Source: Cavia porcellus (lineage: Eukaryota; Chordata; Mammalia; Rodentia; Caviidae). From it: 64,000 nucleotides of DNA. Positions 34,966 to 45,439 of the stretch are shown one piece after another (the first letter of the stretch is position 1; every line of letters starts with the position of its first letter). The notes under the pieces are model-generated. The model ran no database searches. It was not told where the DNA came from and saw nothing but the letters and a program-made list of their open reading frames with translations. Both the position numbers and the translations under genes were made by a program. The stretch spans positions 20,920,001 to 20,984,000 of the forward strand of contig NW_026947486.1 in NCBI RefSeq assembly GCF_034190915.1, given 5' to 3'.

Positions 34966-35422
34966 GTGTAGTGTCCCAGTAATTTTTGGTACTAATTGTG
35001 GCAGCCTTTGTAGGATTAATGTATTAAAGCTTTATTTTAAATCTGAATTCCTTTTACTGCCATTGTATCTTTTGGTTCACTTATTTACTTGTTAGACTCT
35101 GAAGGTTACCAGCATAATGGACCAACAACAACAACAACAAAAACAAACATGTATTTTGTCTGATTTTTATATAGTATAGCAAATCAATATAGATAAGGCA
35201 AATAGTTATTTTGAGTATTCTAAAGATACTTAAAGTGACTTTAAAAATATATAAAAACAATCTAGCCAAGGGAAAGCACAGATGTTAAAAATAAAATGGG
35301 ACTGAGGTAAGGTTAGCACAAAATACCATTTATAAAATCTTGTTTATCTGCTACGGTGAACCAAACATTTGGTTCAAACTTTCTACTAGCCAAGGCAAAA
35401 CAGCAAAATAAGATAGGGCGTC

Positions 35423-35523
35423 GGGGCTGGGGATTTAGCTCAGCGGCATAAGCGCCTGCCTTGCAAGCAGGCAGTCGTGAGTTCGATCCCTGGTACCGAA
35501 AAAGAAACAAACAAAAAAAAAGA
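35423..35523 (+). mobile_element. ID-like SINE, consensus-like copy of the young subfamily
   Basis: Intact A box, perfect anticodon stem GCCTGC/GCAGGC around the CTTGCAA loop, intact B box GAGTTCGATCC, and tail TACCGAAAAAGAAACAAAC. This is the best-preserved copy in the window. Confidence 0.92.
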
Positions 35524-35584
35524 GGGTGTGAGTCTCAAATCCATACCTGTGGAGAATATCCTTTCTCTAGAGACGCGTTCTTTA

Positions 35585-35598
35585 CCAGTAGATGGCGC
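35585..35598 (+). promoter_or_regulatory. Candidate CTCF core motif
   Basis: CCAGTAGATGGCGC agrees with the CTCF core CCASYAGRKGGCRS at all 14 positions, plus-strand orientation toward the CpG promoter about 6 kb downstream. A weaker opposite-strand match (12 of 14) is at 39,685-39,698. Occupancy is not readable from sequence. Confidence 0.5.
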
Positions 35599-35974
35599 AT
35601 ATTCCATGTGACCTGAGTACTGAACCAACTCTTTAATGCAGGCTTTCTAATCCAAGCCCAATGTTAATCATTCTTTCTGAACTACGTGACTAGATATTCA
35701 TTTTTTACCATTTAGTTATTAGTGCAGTTTTGTGGAAAAGCTGTTATTATCCCCTTTAGAGATAAGGAGAGATAAATCTCTTGCTGAAATCTGTATTCCA
35801 AACTAACTTTCTGTGCTATCACACCCCGCTGACAAACTACAGTTATTTGGAAAACAAGGTGATTATTTTTCTACTACCTGGAATTTGTGGGAGGCTCTGT
35901 TTGATTGGAAGTCTTTCTTGGTGCCATTGCCATAAAATTCAATAACAGAAACAACTTTGAGTTTGTGAAAGTAG

Positions 35975-36150
35975 CTGTTTCTAAACAGGGAAGTAACTTA
36001 ATCTGTGCACCTCAACTTTCTCTTCTGCCAAATGGGAATAATATGATTTATTCCTCTTAATTGCCTTCCCTGGCATACTTAATTGAGTGTGAGGATAAAA
36101 GAGGGAGAGATTTGAAAACAGTGCAAAGTGGAAAACACTCTGCAAAAATG
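35975..36150 (+). mobile_element. MIR SINE
   Basis: CTCAACTTTCTCTTCTGCCA followed by AATGGGAATAATATG and TGTGAGGATAAAAGAG gives the MIR core order. Confidence 0.6.
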
Positions 36151-36152
36151 AT

Positions 36153-36300
36153 GCATTAGCCAGGGATGGTGATGCATGCTTGTAATCTCAGCACTCAAGA
36201 GGCCAAGACAGGAAGGTTGGCATATAGCTACCCTGCGCTACACAGTGAGTTCAAGGGTCAGCTTGAACTACATAGCAAAACCCTGTCTCAAAAGAAGTGA
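36153..36300 (+). mobile_element. B1 SINE
   Basis: GCATGCTTGTAATCTCAGCA ... CTACACAGTGAGTTCAAGGG ... AGCAAAACCCTGTCTC with the internal duplication. Confidence 0.86.
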
Positions 36301-37669
36301 ATTACACCCAGCAATAGTTGACCCCTTACAATGAGTGGGGCGCTATGACAATGCTATCAGAAAATACTACTCAGTGCGGCCCAGTGCCAGTGTATAGACC
36401 ATTTGCTATCAAACCAGAGTGAACTTGCAAGTAAATGTTTCTAACCTTAACAACAATTTGATGGAATGATTTTGTTTGCTGAATATAGTCATAAAAGCAT
36501 TTGGTTTTTATTTTTTATATCGTGTTTTTATTTCATTTTGCTAGTACATAAGTTTGTTTTTATCATTTTAAAAAAGTATCAGTTTGCATGGAATTTGGGG
36601 AAAATGGGCCACCCCTGGCTAATACATCTTTTCTGTAAAGTGTTATCTTCCTCTTCATGCTGTTTTCTTATCTCTCCCTAATCTCTTCTTACACCACCTT
36701 CAGAATTAAGGGAAGCACATTTTATGATTCCTATTTGGCAGAAGAGGAAATTGAGGCATTTAAACTTTGACTTCTCTCACCTAGAGGGCAACCTCACATG
36801 GGATTTTTTTTGAAGTAAAATTTCTCATGAAAATCACTTGCCAAAATTTATGCTGGACCTAATTAGAGAACTATAAATTGGTTTTTGCACAGCATACTTT
36901 TTTTTGCAGTTTTATAACTTTATAATTTTATTTAAAAATTAGTTCTCATCTACATTCACTGTTGCAGATTTTTGAACGTGGTAACAGGGATGTAGCTTGC
37001 TTAAGTATAGACCTTTTTTGGTGAATCTTCATCTTCATTTCATTTTCTGGACTACTGCACATGGATACTGTATGGGACGTTCCTTTTTCCTTTGGCCCAG
37101 ATAGCTTTGTTGAGCCTGATATCAATGCATATATCTGGAGTCCCCCATCTCCTTTATGGTAACTTCCTGATCTCTTTAAGTATCTGACAGCTGTACTGCT
37201 TGAAGGCCGCTTCGTGAATGTGCTTGTGATGTTGATGGTATATTCTCAGGTCATCACCTCATGGGTGGCAGAATGGTCCTTTTTATCCTTGCTACCCTTC
37301 TTTGCAGGAGCCATTCTGCTAGTCCAAGTTGGAAAGGAAGAGTGTGGTTATGAGAGGAAAAGTCAGTCTCAAGTACAATGTCATACACTTTCTAATGTAG
37401 GTCCACAGACTTACAGGATCTTTCATTGGCTGGCACTAAGGAGCAAACTTACCAACTGGATGTGTAGTCTAATCTTCACTATCGTTGGCAGGTTATTCTA
37501 AAGTTTTTCTATATTACTTTTGAAAAGTATAAAACCGAACAGGATCTATACTTCATGGCACAAAATTGAGAAAGTACATAGCTTATGTTTTGCTTTTTCC
37601 ATATTATTCATTAAAGGTAATTTATGTATAAGAACATGAAGAACTTTCTTACCATTTCTTTTCCTGTGG
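36301..37669. other. No gene recognised
   Basis: The plus-strand 95-codon frame at 37,214-37,501 has no recognisable domain or splice sites, so I treat it as chance. Confidence 0.4.
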
Positions 37670-37835
37670 ATTAATCTTCCATTATTTATTTAATCAGTTC
37701 TCTATTGGGAGACATGTAGTTGTTCTCCATTTTTTTGCTATTATAAACAATGCTGCAATGAATCCTCTTGTACATACAGCATCTTAAACCTGTGTATGCA
37801 ATGTAACATAAATTTCTAGAGACAGAATTTTGGGA
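37670..37835 (-). mobile_element. Inverted L1M fragment
   Basis: TTGCTATTATAAACAATGCTG and CTAGAGACAGAATTTTGGG are standard antisense L1M words. Confidence 0.6.
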
Positions 37836-37844
37836 AATATATAC

Positions 37845-38015
37845 ATTCTCTCTCTCTCTCTCTATATATATATATACATAATATATATATTATACATACA
37901 TATATGCATATATGTATGTATATATGTAATATGTATGTTATATTGTATGAATATATATCTATATATGTGTGAATATGTATATATACATAAAATAAAATAA
38001 AAAAATATATATATA
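37845..38015. repeat. (TC)n/(TA)n compound microsatellite
   Basis: (TC)n passes into a long TA/TATG/CATA-rich stretch. Confidence 0.9.
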
Positions 38016-38034
38016 TTTTGGGGATATGTACATA

Positions 38035-38218
38035 TACCTCAATACTGGGTATTAAACTAGGACCTTTGCCCTGAACTACATCTCCAGCCTTTTTTAAAAA
38101 AATCTTTTTATTTTGAGACAGAGTCTCACTAAATTGTTAAGTTGCTTAGGATGGGCTTAAACCTGTAGTTTTGCCTCAGCCACACAGAGTACTGGGATTC
38201 CAGGCACACCACCACCGC
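38035..38218 (-). mobile_element. B1+ID dimeric SINE
   Basis: Reverse: ID-like ATACTGGGTATTAAACTAGG ... CTGAACTACATCTCCAGCC, then B1-like TTTTGAGACAGAGTCTCACT ... TACTGGGATTCCAGGC. Confidence 0.72.
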
Positions 38219-38387
38219 TTGCTCATTTTTAACTTTTATAGTTATTACAACATTGCCCTTAGATGACTGTGCTCCCATCTCAGTAGATCTCTTGAGCTAG
38301 AGAGCTTTGTTTATTTGCTTTTATTCTGTCCCATCTTGCCACAACTACCCCTAGTATTCCTTGAGAACCCCAGATATTTTATTTTTA

Positions 38388-38615
38388 AACCTAGTGTGGT
38401 GGCATATACCTGTAATCCTAGTACTTGGGAAACTGAAAAAGAAGGATGACAAGTTCAGAATCCCAGAACCCCAAATCAATCAATCAATCTAAAATCATAG
38501 CGGGGGATGTCGCTTAGTGGTAGAGTGCATGCTTAGCAATGTATGAGATCTTGGCTTCAGTCCTCTATTATCAAACCAAACCAAACCAAACCAAACCAAC
38601 CAAACCAACGAACAA
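38388..38615 (+). mobile_element. B1+ID dimeric SINE with (AACCA)n tail
   Basis: TGTGGTGGCATATACCTGTA ... (CAAT)n linker ... GGGGGATGTCGCTTAGTGGT ... GGCTTCAGTCCTC and a short AACCA repeat at about 38,572-38,610. Confidence 0.72.
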
Positions 38616-39394
38616 ATAACACTAACTTTCCTAAGGGCTAGCACAATGTCTGGCACAATTGTAAAGGTGCAACAAAATGTAAAATAATTAAATGAAAACA
38701 ATACAAGAAACATTCACTTATTACTTTACATGGCCATGCACTCATGTAACTATTTTAGCCTGATCTTGCAATGCTAATTTCAATTTCAAAATGAAAGATC
38801 AAACTACTATACACAAAATGATGAGGTGTAACTGTCATGTTTAGCTGTTATTATGATCTATAGCTCTGGAGGTTTTTTTCTTTTGCAAAACTAACTCTAA
38901 AGGGCTACCTTTTATTATACTGAGATCTTGACTATTTTATTCTTTCTTCATAGTTGACTTTTAAGGCCACATCACATTTACTCTTTGATTTCTAAGATCT
39001 GAACTGCATCTTAGTCATCAGTCTGTTGGTCATCTTAGGGGTGAAAGCATCCTTTTAAAATTTGCCAGGGAAGGAGGAGAGCAACAAAAGAGTTGTTTAT
39101 ATTGTTTCACACTTTTGGCCAAATTCACTTGTGATCATGTGCATGAACATATGGGACACGTGGCTAAGGTTCTATGGAGAGTGCTCTGGCCCACGGGGAA
39201 GAGAACAGAGTTAATAGAATCTATACTTGTTGATTGTACTGTTAACTTTGCCTCATTAACCCCATATCCTACCAACTTTGCCTGGACAGGCATATTCACA
39301 TTTACATTCACCATACAAATAGCTCCTTTTAAACTTGAGGATTCAAAGGCTAAAGGAGTTTGAATCTTCCTCCTTCCTCTCATTATCAGTAATA

Positions 39395-39575
39395 TTAGTG
39401 AACATTTAAGTGTTTAATCTGTTCTACATTTGTTAATACACTTAATCTTATTATCCCATTTCACAAATAAGAATCCTGAAACAGAGAGAAATTAGGCAAC
39501 TCGAAAGAATACAGCTAATACATGTCTGAGTCTGGTTGGTTTTGAGCCCAGGCAGTCTGGCTTCCGAACCATGGT
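39395..39575 (-). mobile_element. MIR-family fragment
   Basis: TTATTATCCCATTTCACAAA, AAACAGAGAGAAATTAGGCA and CCAGGCAGTCTGGCTTCCG are typical words of a MIR-type repeat. Orientation is tentative. Confidence 0.5.
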
Positions 39576-40054
39576 AACTGATTTGTTTTGTAATTTGCAA
39601 AAGATATATATATATATTTTTAAATATACATTGTTTTTAAATGCGGTCCCCTGCTGGAGCCCTCCGAGCTGTCAGCGGTCAATGGCGATATCTAGTGGTA
39701 ATATTAGAGTACTACATCCCTTTTATAATTTTTTTCCATAAACCACCCCTTTTCGTGCTTTGCCAAATAAACCTATAGCCTAAGTAAACCCAATATGTTC
39801 CTGTTCCAGAGGCAGCTTCGAACACTTGTCATCAAGAGACAAGTTTTCTTTGACCTAGGTTGCCATTCTTCAACCCCTTTTTCGTATATCAGAGGAAGGG
39901 ACATCTTTTCCAAGGTTAGCTGGGATTTTGGATCTCTTTTCTACCTCCCCAAGTATTACTACATTACTTGCGTCAGCATTTTCTTGTGTCTTCTATTTCC
40001 ATCTCACCAATGGCTTTTCCTGCTCAACCTGAAAATAAACTCTGGTTTCTTCTA

Positions 40055-40077
40055 TACTACAATAACAACAACAACAA

Positions 40078-40112
<35 letters not shown>

Positions 40113-40130
40113 AAGAAAGAAAGAAAAAAA
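40055..40130. repeat. (CAA)n then A32 then (GAAA)n
   Basis: A 32-base A run at 40,079-40,110 preceded by CAA repeats and followed by GAAA repeats. An AATAAA lies 45 bp upstream (about 40,033), so it may be the tail of a retrocopy starting somewhere after 39,640. Confidence 0.8.
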
Positions 40131-40221
40131 AGAAATGAAAAGCAAACAACTAAACCTCTGAACAGTTATACTTAGATGAATCCTAGTAAAGGGATTTCCT
40201 TGCTCCAAACCCTCAATTGTT

Positions 40222-40310
40222 GGGCTGGGTTGGGGTGTATCTGAGCAGTAGTGTGAGCATTTAGCACGCACGAGACCCTGGATTTAATTCTGATTGCCAA
40301 AACAAAAACA
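40222..40310 (+). mobile_element. Diverged ID SINE
   Basis: GGGCTGGGTTGGGGTGTATC with an ID-like central part and GACCCTGGATTTAATTCTG, followed by (CAAAA)n. Confidence 0.6.
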
Positions 40311-41204
40311 AAACAAATAAAATTTCTCAATTCTTCCTCAGTGACTTTTAAAATGAAGTACAAATAGTCTAATATTAAGGATCCTCTGAAATTGGGCCCA
40401 AATTTACCTAAATTATAACTTCCCTATGCTACATTTGTAAAGTAATAACTGCTTCAGGGACCACCACTTTTAAATTCAGTTTGTTCTCTAAAGTCACAAA
40501 CTATCATAAACTTTGCTGCTGGAGGTCCTATCAGTACGAATAAATCTTCCCACATTTGTCTGCAGGACATAAGCTTCTTTGACACAGAACTAGTCTTTAT
40601 TTCCAACCCCAGTGCAGAGCTTCAGATAAGGAGTATCTGGACACAGCATTCCAGATCTATCTTTACTTTGTGGTTCCCATGGATACAGAGTGCAGACCTG
40701 ATGGTTAACCCATGTGACACAGTCCTGGTTTGCTTTATCACGGCACCGCTTCTTTTAGCGTATGTGCTGCTGAAGTGAGCCCAAGATACTGCTTCTTTTA
40801 AAATTTACCTATATCCCATTCTCCCCCCAAATCCTATGACGACCTTATCTTTTATTTTGTGTGGTGAGATGACCATGATTTTTTTCTGGTGTGTGGTCTC
40901 TTCAGTGCAATAGGCCAAAAGCTTGACTATGTTGGATTATAAATTTGTCTCTTGGTCAAATTAAACTGATTGAGCTTGGATACAGGTTTTGTGTCTTTGA
41001 CCACTTAGGTTGTCCAAGGTAGGCCTTTCAAAATTGTTCTCTGCAGTAGACCCTAAATTAGAGTGCTTGGATTCTAATTAGATTACCTGGACTGATGATA
41101 GGGATTCCAACTTCTATTCTGCAAATAACTTTATGAGCACCCCTTTGGGTTTAAAATTTCACTTTAAAAAGTGAAGGGTGATATTTCTTTCAACTCTAGG
41201 GCAA

Positions 41205-41560
41205 GGGCTTTGGAATCAGATTTCAGTTGGTATCTGCAACTTGGTAGTTTTTTGCTTTTCTGAGTCTTCATTTTGTAGTTATTAAAACTGATAACTGCAA
41301 TATAGGCTTTCCAGTGTTGCTATGAGGATCAAATTGGCTGTTACAAACATCATTATATTTGATCCCTATGCCTAGCCCTACAATCATGAGAGGTTAGAAA
41401 AGTTACTGAACTTTTCTGTGTCTCCTATTCTTATGAGTAAAAACAGAGAAATGATGGTACATGCTGCATAGTGCTATTGCAAATACTAAATACCATGAAA
41501 AAGGTAAAGGATGTAGAATAATGCTTGGCATATAAGAGATTCAAAATATGTGATCTAATA
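41205..41560 (+). mobile_element. Two adjacent MIR SINEs
   Basis: The first (41,205-41,375) has GCTTTGGAATCAGATTTCAG and TGCTATGAGGATCAAATTGG. The second (41,385-41,560) has GAAAAGTTACTGAACTTTTC and CATGAAAAAGGTAAAGGATG. Both end about 200 bp before the CpG island. Confidence 0.6.
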
Positions 41561-41632
41561 CTATTAGAGCATATAACAATTCTACTACTAACTATTCTGT
41601 GGGACAGAAGCTCATGATAAGCAGTTTAATTC

Positions 41633-41690
41633 TTTTTTTTTTTTCTTTTGTTTTTTGGTACCGGAGATCAAACTCACGACCTTGGGCTTA
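41633..41690 (-). mobile_element. 3' fragment of an ID-like SINE
   Basis: T run followed by GGTACCGGAGATCAAACTCA, the reverse complement of the young subfamily tail and B box. The A-box half is missing. It lies just upstream of the CpG island. Confidence 0.65.
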
Positions 41691-41779
41691 CCAGAAGCAA
41701 TTTCATTCTATAAAGCCAAAATCAAAGTACTCGCAGGCTAGAAACTGAAACAGAATGGTGCCTTGGTTTTCAAATGCAA

Positions 41780-42560
41780 CTGATACGCCCAGCGCTGGAT
41801 TAGGACCCGCCCAGCCCTCATTAAATATGGCAGCGAGGGGGGCCTCCATACTACGCTTGCGCAAACTGAAACTCCTCCCAGCAGTTTCCCCCTCAATTGG
41901 GGCCCCTCCCCTCCCACTCCACCCTCACCACCAGGCATGCACCCGCCCTGGCCCCAAACTGGGCAGTGGTGCCTGGAGAGCACTTTCTGCAATGCGCATG
42001 CGCAGGCGCTTGCTGGGCCGAGTTGATACTCGCGAGGCTCCTGTCACATGAGCCTCGCGCCCGCTCAGCTCTCCCTCCTCCCTGGCTGGGCTGTGTGAAT
42101 GAAGCTCTGCCGGCTACGTGGGGCGCTAGCTCAACTTGGTGTCTGGGACGCCAGAGCAGACCGAGCGCTCTGTCCACCGGCGGCGGACACGGGGTCTGCA
42201 GCTTTTGAGCTCGGCTACAGGTAAAGGCAAATGGGCTGTCTCTTCCCCAAGTCCTTCGCGGGCCGCTGGCCCCCAGCCCACCTCCAGAGCACCCCCAGAG
42301 CGCAACGACACTGGGGAAGGGCTCCCCTGCTGGCTTGGCCCCTTGGAGGTGGGAGTTTCCCCTGCTCCAGCCGCCGCCTGGCACTCGGAGAAAGTAGACA
42401 GGCTAGTTCCAGCCAGTGAGGGCGGCATCTAATCCTGGAGCCCAACCCTTTTCTTGGAGAAAGGGACCCTGGACTGCTTCAGCGAAGTTTCCTTGTTGAG
42501 CGGCGCCAAGCCCGTCCGCTTTTGAACTGGGGAGTTTAGCTGCTTGCGTCCCCTGTCGTC
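41780..42560 (+). promoter_or_regulatory. CLCN5: CpG-island promoter of the gene whose first exons follow (probable CLCN5)
   Basis: A sharp rise in G+C and CpG density in otherwise AT-rich DNA, with no TATA box, marks a CpG-island promoter. A palindromic NRF1 motif (TGCGCATGCGCA) lies at 41,993-42,004 with a second half-overlapping GCGCAGGCGC. CTCGCGAG, the core of the BANP/ZBTB33-type CGCG element, lies at 42,029-42,036, TCACATGA (M-box-like) at 42,044-42,051, and an inverted CCAAT (ATTGG) near 41,895. Transcription probably starts close to 42,000-42,095 because the first exon ends at 42,220. The start site is inferred; the motifs are seen directly. Confidence 0.8.
42060..42220 (+). other. 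CLCN5: First, 5'-untranslated exon (start approximate)
   Basis: GC-rich sequence ends in ...GGCTACAG followed by GTAAAG at 42,221, a good splice donor. It is paired with an acceptor at 44,241-44,242 that is preceded by a long pyrimidine tract. The 5' limit is arbitrary because a transcription start cannot be read directly. The exon contains an ATG at 42,099 in weak context, whose frame stays open to the exon end and continues through exon 2. Assignment to CLCN5 rests on exon 2. Confidence 0.55.
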
Positions 42561-44242
42561 TACGACTAGGGTAGGGTGGCGTTTACTGGTGAAGCTCTGT
42601 CGAGGCCCCTTTCCCCCTTCTGCTCAAAGCTTTGCACATGTTTGTGTGGCTCTTGGCGAAGTCCACTTCAGACTTTTGGAAAAGTGTTTCCTGCGCGTTT
42701 CGCTTTTGCCAACTTAACGCAAGTAACTGATTCTCCCCAACTTTACAGCCTTGCGCTTGAGTGTCTTTACCCATAAGGGAAAAGTTTTCCTTTTCGTAGA
42801 TGTGCCTTTACATTTATTAATGTTTCAGAGCAAATCAGTTTCCCCGAGTTCCAAATTGTACGTGTACTCATGCGATAACGTCAGTGGAAGCTGCTCCGGG
42901 TAGAAGAGGGAAATCCAGAATTGGAGCATTAAAAGCCCGTAAGAACTCGCTTTTACATACATTTCATACATTTATTAACAACTTAATGGGTCGAACGTCA
43001 GAGATGGTAAATTTTGATTGATCTCGTGGCATGCAGATCACTACTTAACTGTAAGCGAAATAGGAGAAGAAAAACAAAAGACAAACCAAAATAAACTGTG
43101 CCAGGTTCCAGTAAGTCATTGAAGTACTTTTTCCTGGTGAATTCATCTTGGAGTTTCTTAAGTTCCTAATTTTCTTGGACTTAGTGTACCTTTCCTCCAA
43201 AGTGCTCTTCTTTTTTGTATTGATGTTTTTTGGGACTGATGTGCAAGTTAACTTTTTGTCCTTTACAAGAAAAGAAGAAAGACAACCTTAAGAGGACTAG
43301 CATGATTCTCAAGCTAGCATTAACCTTCAGTGTTTGTGCTTTAGCCGTTTCACTTAAAAGGTGATTGTATAAAACCTGTAGAAATAGCAATCTGCTTTGC
43401 TATTCATCATGCAAAAAGAGATGAGTACTCTTTTTTCCTGAGAAAAAAACGCAGATTGGCTTGTATGTAGGGAAGGCCAAATTATTAATGAACAATTTGT
43501 TTAATTGGGCAGTGTTTAATATATGAAATCCCCAGATCAAACTAAGTATAATAGTCAGATCTCACATTTCCCCCTCCCAATTCTGTCTTTCATGTTCTTG
43601 CAAGTTGTATTTTTCTATGACTTGAATTGAAGCCGTAACAATAGGAATTAGCTGACTTGATTCGATTTTACTTAAAACGGTATTCTATTTTAAATTTTTT
43701 TTTTGCCCTTGGTTCATTCTCCCCCATCCTGTTATGAAAGCAGTGTGTGTTCACTATAGGAAATTTGCAGAGTTATGATAGGATAATGAAGGACATCATC
43801 ATTCTTCACTTTTTATTATACTGCCTTTCTTCTTTTCCTATGCGAGATCTATTCTAAAATTTTTAAGTATTCTCAAAGTTTTCTTTCCTTTGTACTGATT
43901 TCTTAAAGTTGCATATTTTGGGTGGTGAGGAGGGACTGGATATTAATGCTGCTCTCTATTCCCCAAAACGTGGGGCTTCAAGACAGGAAAGACAGAATGA
44001 TTGTCTCATCCAACCGCTCATTCTTTGAGATTCTGGGCCCCATTACTAAAACTCTAGAATCTGACTACCCTGCGTGGCAATATTAACAGACCCTAGATCT
44101 CAGATTCTTACCTTGCTATTTAGGGAGAAACAATACTGCATGTTTTTGAAAGAGGGGTTCAGAGAGGGGTAGGAGGTAATTCTGCAGTATTTGAAATGTT
44201 TTTTTTCTTCCTAGATATTTATTTTTCTGTTTACATTTTCAG
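42221..44242 (+). other. Intron 1 (inferred)
   Basis: GT...AG interval between the two inferred exons. It is mostly unique sequence. The first about 340 bp is still CpG-rich, then composition returns to AT-rich. I see no transposon copy and no other gene in it. Confidence 0.55.
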
Positions 44243-44405
44243 GTTTGAGGCTTTAGAATCTTGCAGAAAGCAGGACTACACAGCCTGCCAAAAGTCTACA
44301 CCCCATTCAAGTCTCCCTACAACACTGGGGGGAGGGGCTCTGGGAAATCCTGAGCCCGTGACCCCAGTGTGGGAGAAGATTGGATCAAGATGGCCATGTG
44401 GCAAG
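44243..44405 (+). other. CLCN5: Second exon with translation start (probable CLCN5 long isoform)
   Basis: The exon is bounded by a T/C-rich tract plus AG (44,241-44,242) and a strong donor GTAAGAAA (44,406). It is 163 nt, mostly 5' UTR, with ATG at 44,390 in strong context (A at -3, G at +4). Only 16 coding bases occur before the donor, so the next exon is entered in phase 1. The gene would encode ClC-5, the electrogenic 2Cl-/H+ exchanger of early endosomes in proximal tubule (family knowledge). Confidence 0.65.
44390..44405 (+). CDS. CLCN5: First 16 coding bases, MAMWQ plus one base; start of ClC-5 long isoform
   Basis: ATG GCC ATG TGG CAA G is followed directly by a splice donor. The peptide MAMWQ with a split G-starting codon agrees with the beginning of the long (about 816-residue) ClC-5 isoform as I remember it (MAMWQG...), whose extra N-terminal segment precedes the usual 746-residue protein. 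Everything with transport function (helices, CBS domains, gating glutamate) would be in exons outside this window. The identification rests on five residues plus exon structure, CpG promoter and phase. A different gene with the same short first coding exon is possible but less likely. Confidence 0.6.
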
Positions 44406-45439
44406 GTAAGAAATTAGCACTTATTCCTCTGACTGGTTTTTTCTCCTACTCCATCTTCTACCCACCCAGAACCCCTCCAACAGTGGCAGGAAGCCAGCTG
44501 TTTCGTTAACTTTTGTCTTTGCAAAGACAAAGCATATTAGTTTAAAAGAAGCTTCTGCTAGCTAGAAGTTCAAATTATTTTTAAGAAAGTTTTGGGGGAA
44601 TAAGGAAAATATCATGGTAGAAGCATGACGGAAGCATTCTTTTTAAAAAGAATCTATTTAAGCGTATTCTTTTGATGGTTATGTGTGAGGAAATAAGGAT
44701 TCCCACCCCCATTTGTGTTTTGCATTTGTTTTCAGAAAATTTGTATCATTAGATTCTCAAAGGTGGGTGAAACACATATTGGCTCCACTCTGGTGTCTTC
44801 TTCCCACTAGACTGTCTTGGGACTTAGTTTGAAAATGCATATTTAGTGTTATAATGTTTATATTTGATGATAGAAGGAAAATACTTATTTTTATAATAGA
44901 AGCTACTTTAGGGTCAAGCTCAATGCTGTCTTTGCTGAAAGATTACATCTCTCGTGAACTTGTGAATTTTTTTGCAACAGTTATATGAATTTTTTGGTGG
45001 GATTGAGGATTATGTCCTTCAGAAGAGTATCAGAAAGTCTAGGGATGTACGGGATTTTTATGCTTAGCATAAGAGAGTGTGCGTTTAAGAAGAGATAGAC
45101 TCCCAAAATTGGTTCTTGTTGCACAAAATGTTAAGGATCACTTAGAAGGAGTAGAATAAAATAGCTTAACTCCCTATAAATTTTGAACTGCTAGGTTTGT
45201 TGGTAGTCTAATGTATCTTTTAAAAATGTTTCATTATGTTGGCTATAGTTTAAACTACTTAGGCATACAGATGTAACAAACAGTTTTGAAATATAAAGAT
45301 TGTTAATCTAAAGACATTTATTGAATTGGAATTTGACTTATGTGCCAACTTTGACTTATAATGGGTATTTATCAAGTGCAGTTTATTCTTGCTTAATCCT
45401 GAGATATGCTTTCATTTTTATGAACAGAATACAGAAATA

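Larger units (their letters stand above)
38616..41200. other. Upstream flank of the promoter; MIR/ID scraps, no gene recognised
   Basis: Apart from listed repeats this is unique sequence. It could hold distal regulatory elements, but nothing in the sequence alone proves it. Confidence 0.4.

Noticed and set aside
39795..40175. 126-codon plus-strand frame
   Set aside because: It ends in a lysine run encoded by the A32 tract; no recognisable domain. Possibly repeat- or retrocopy-derived.
41893..42384. 163-codon minus-strand open frame in the CpG island
   Set aside because: Long frames are expected by chance in GC-rich DNA. No domain, and several frames on both strands are equally open here.
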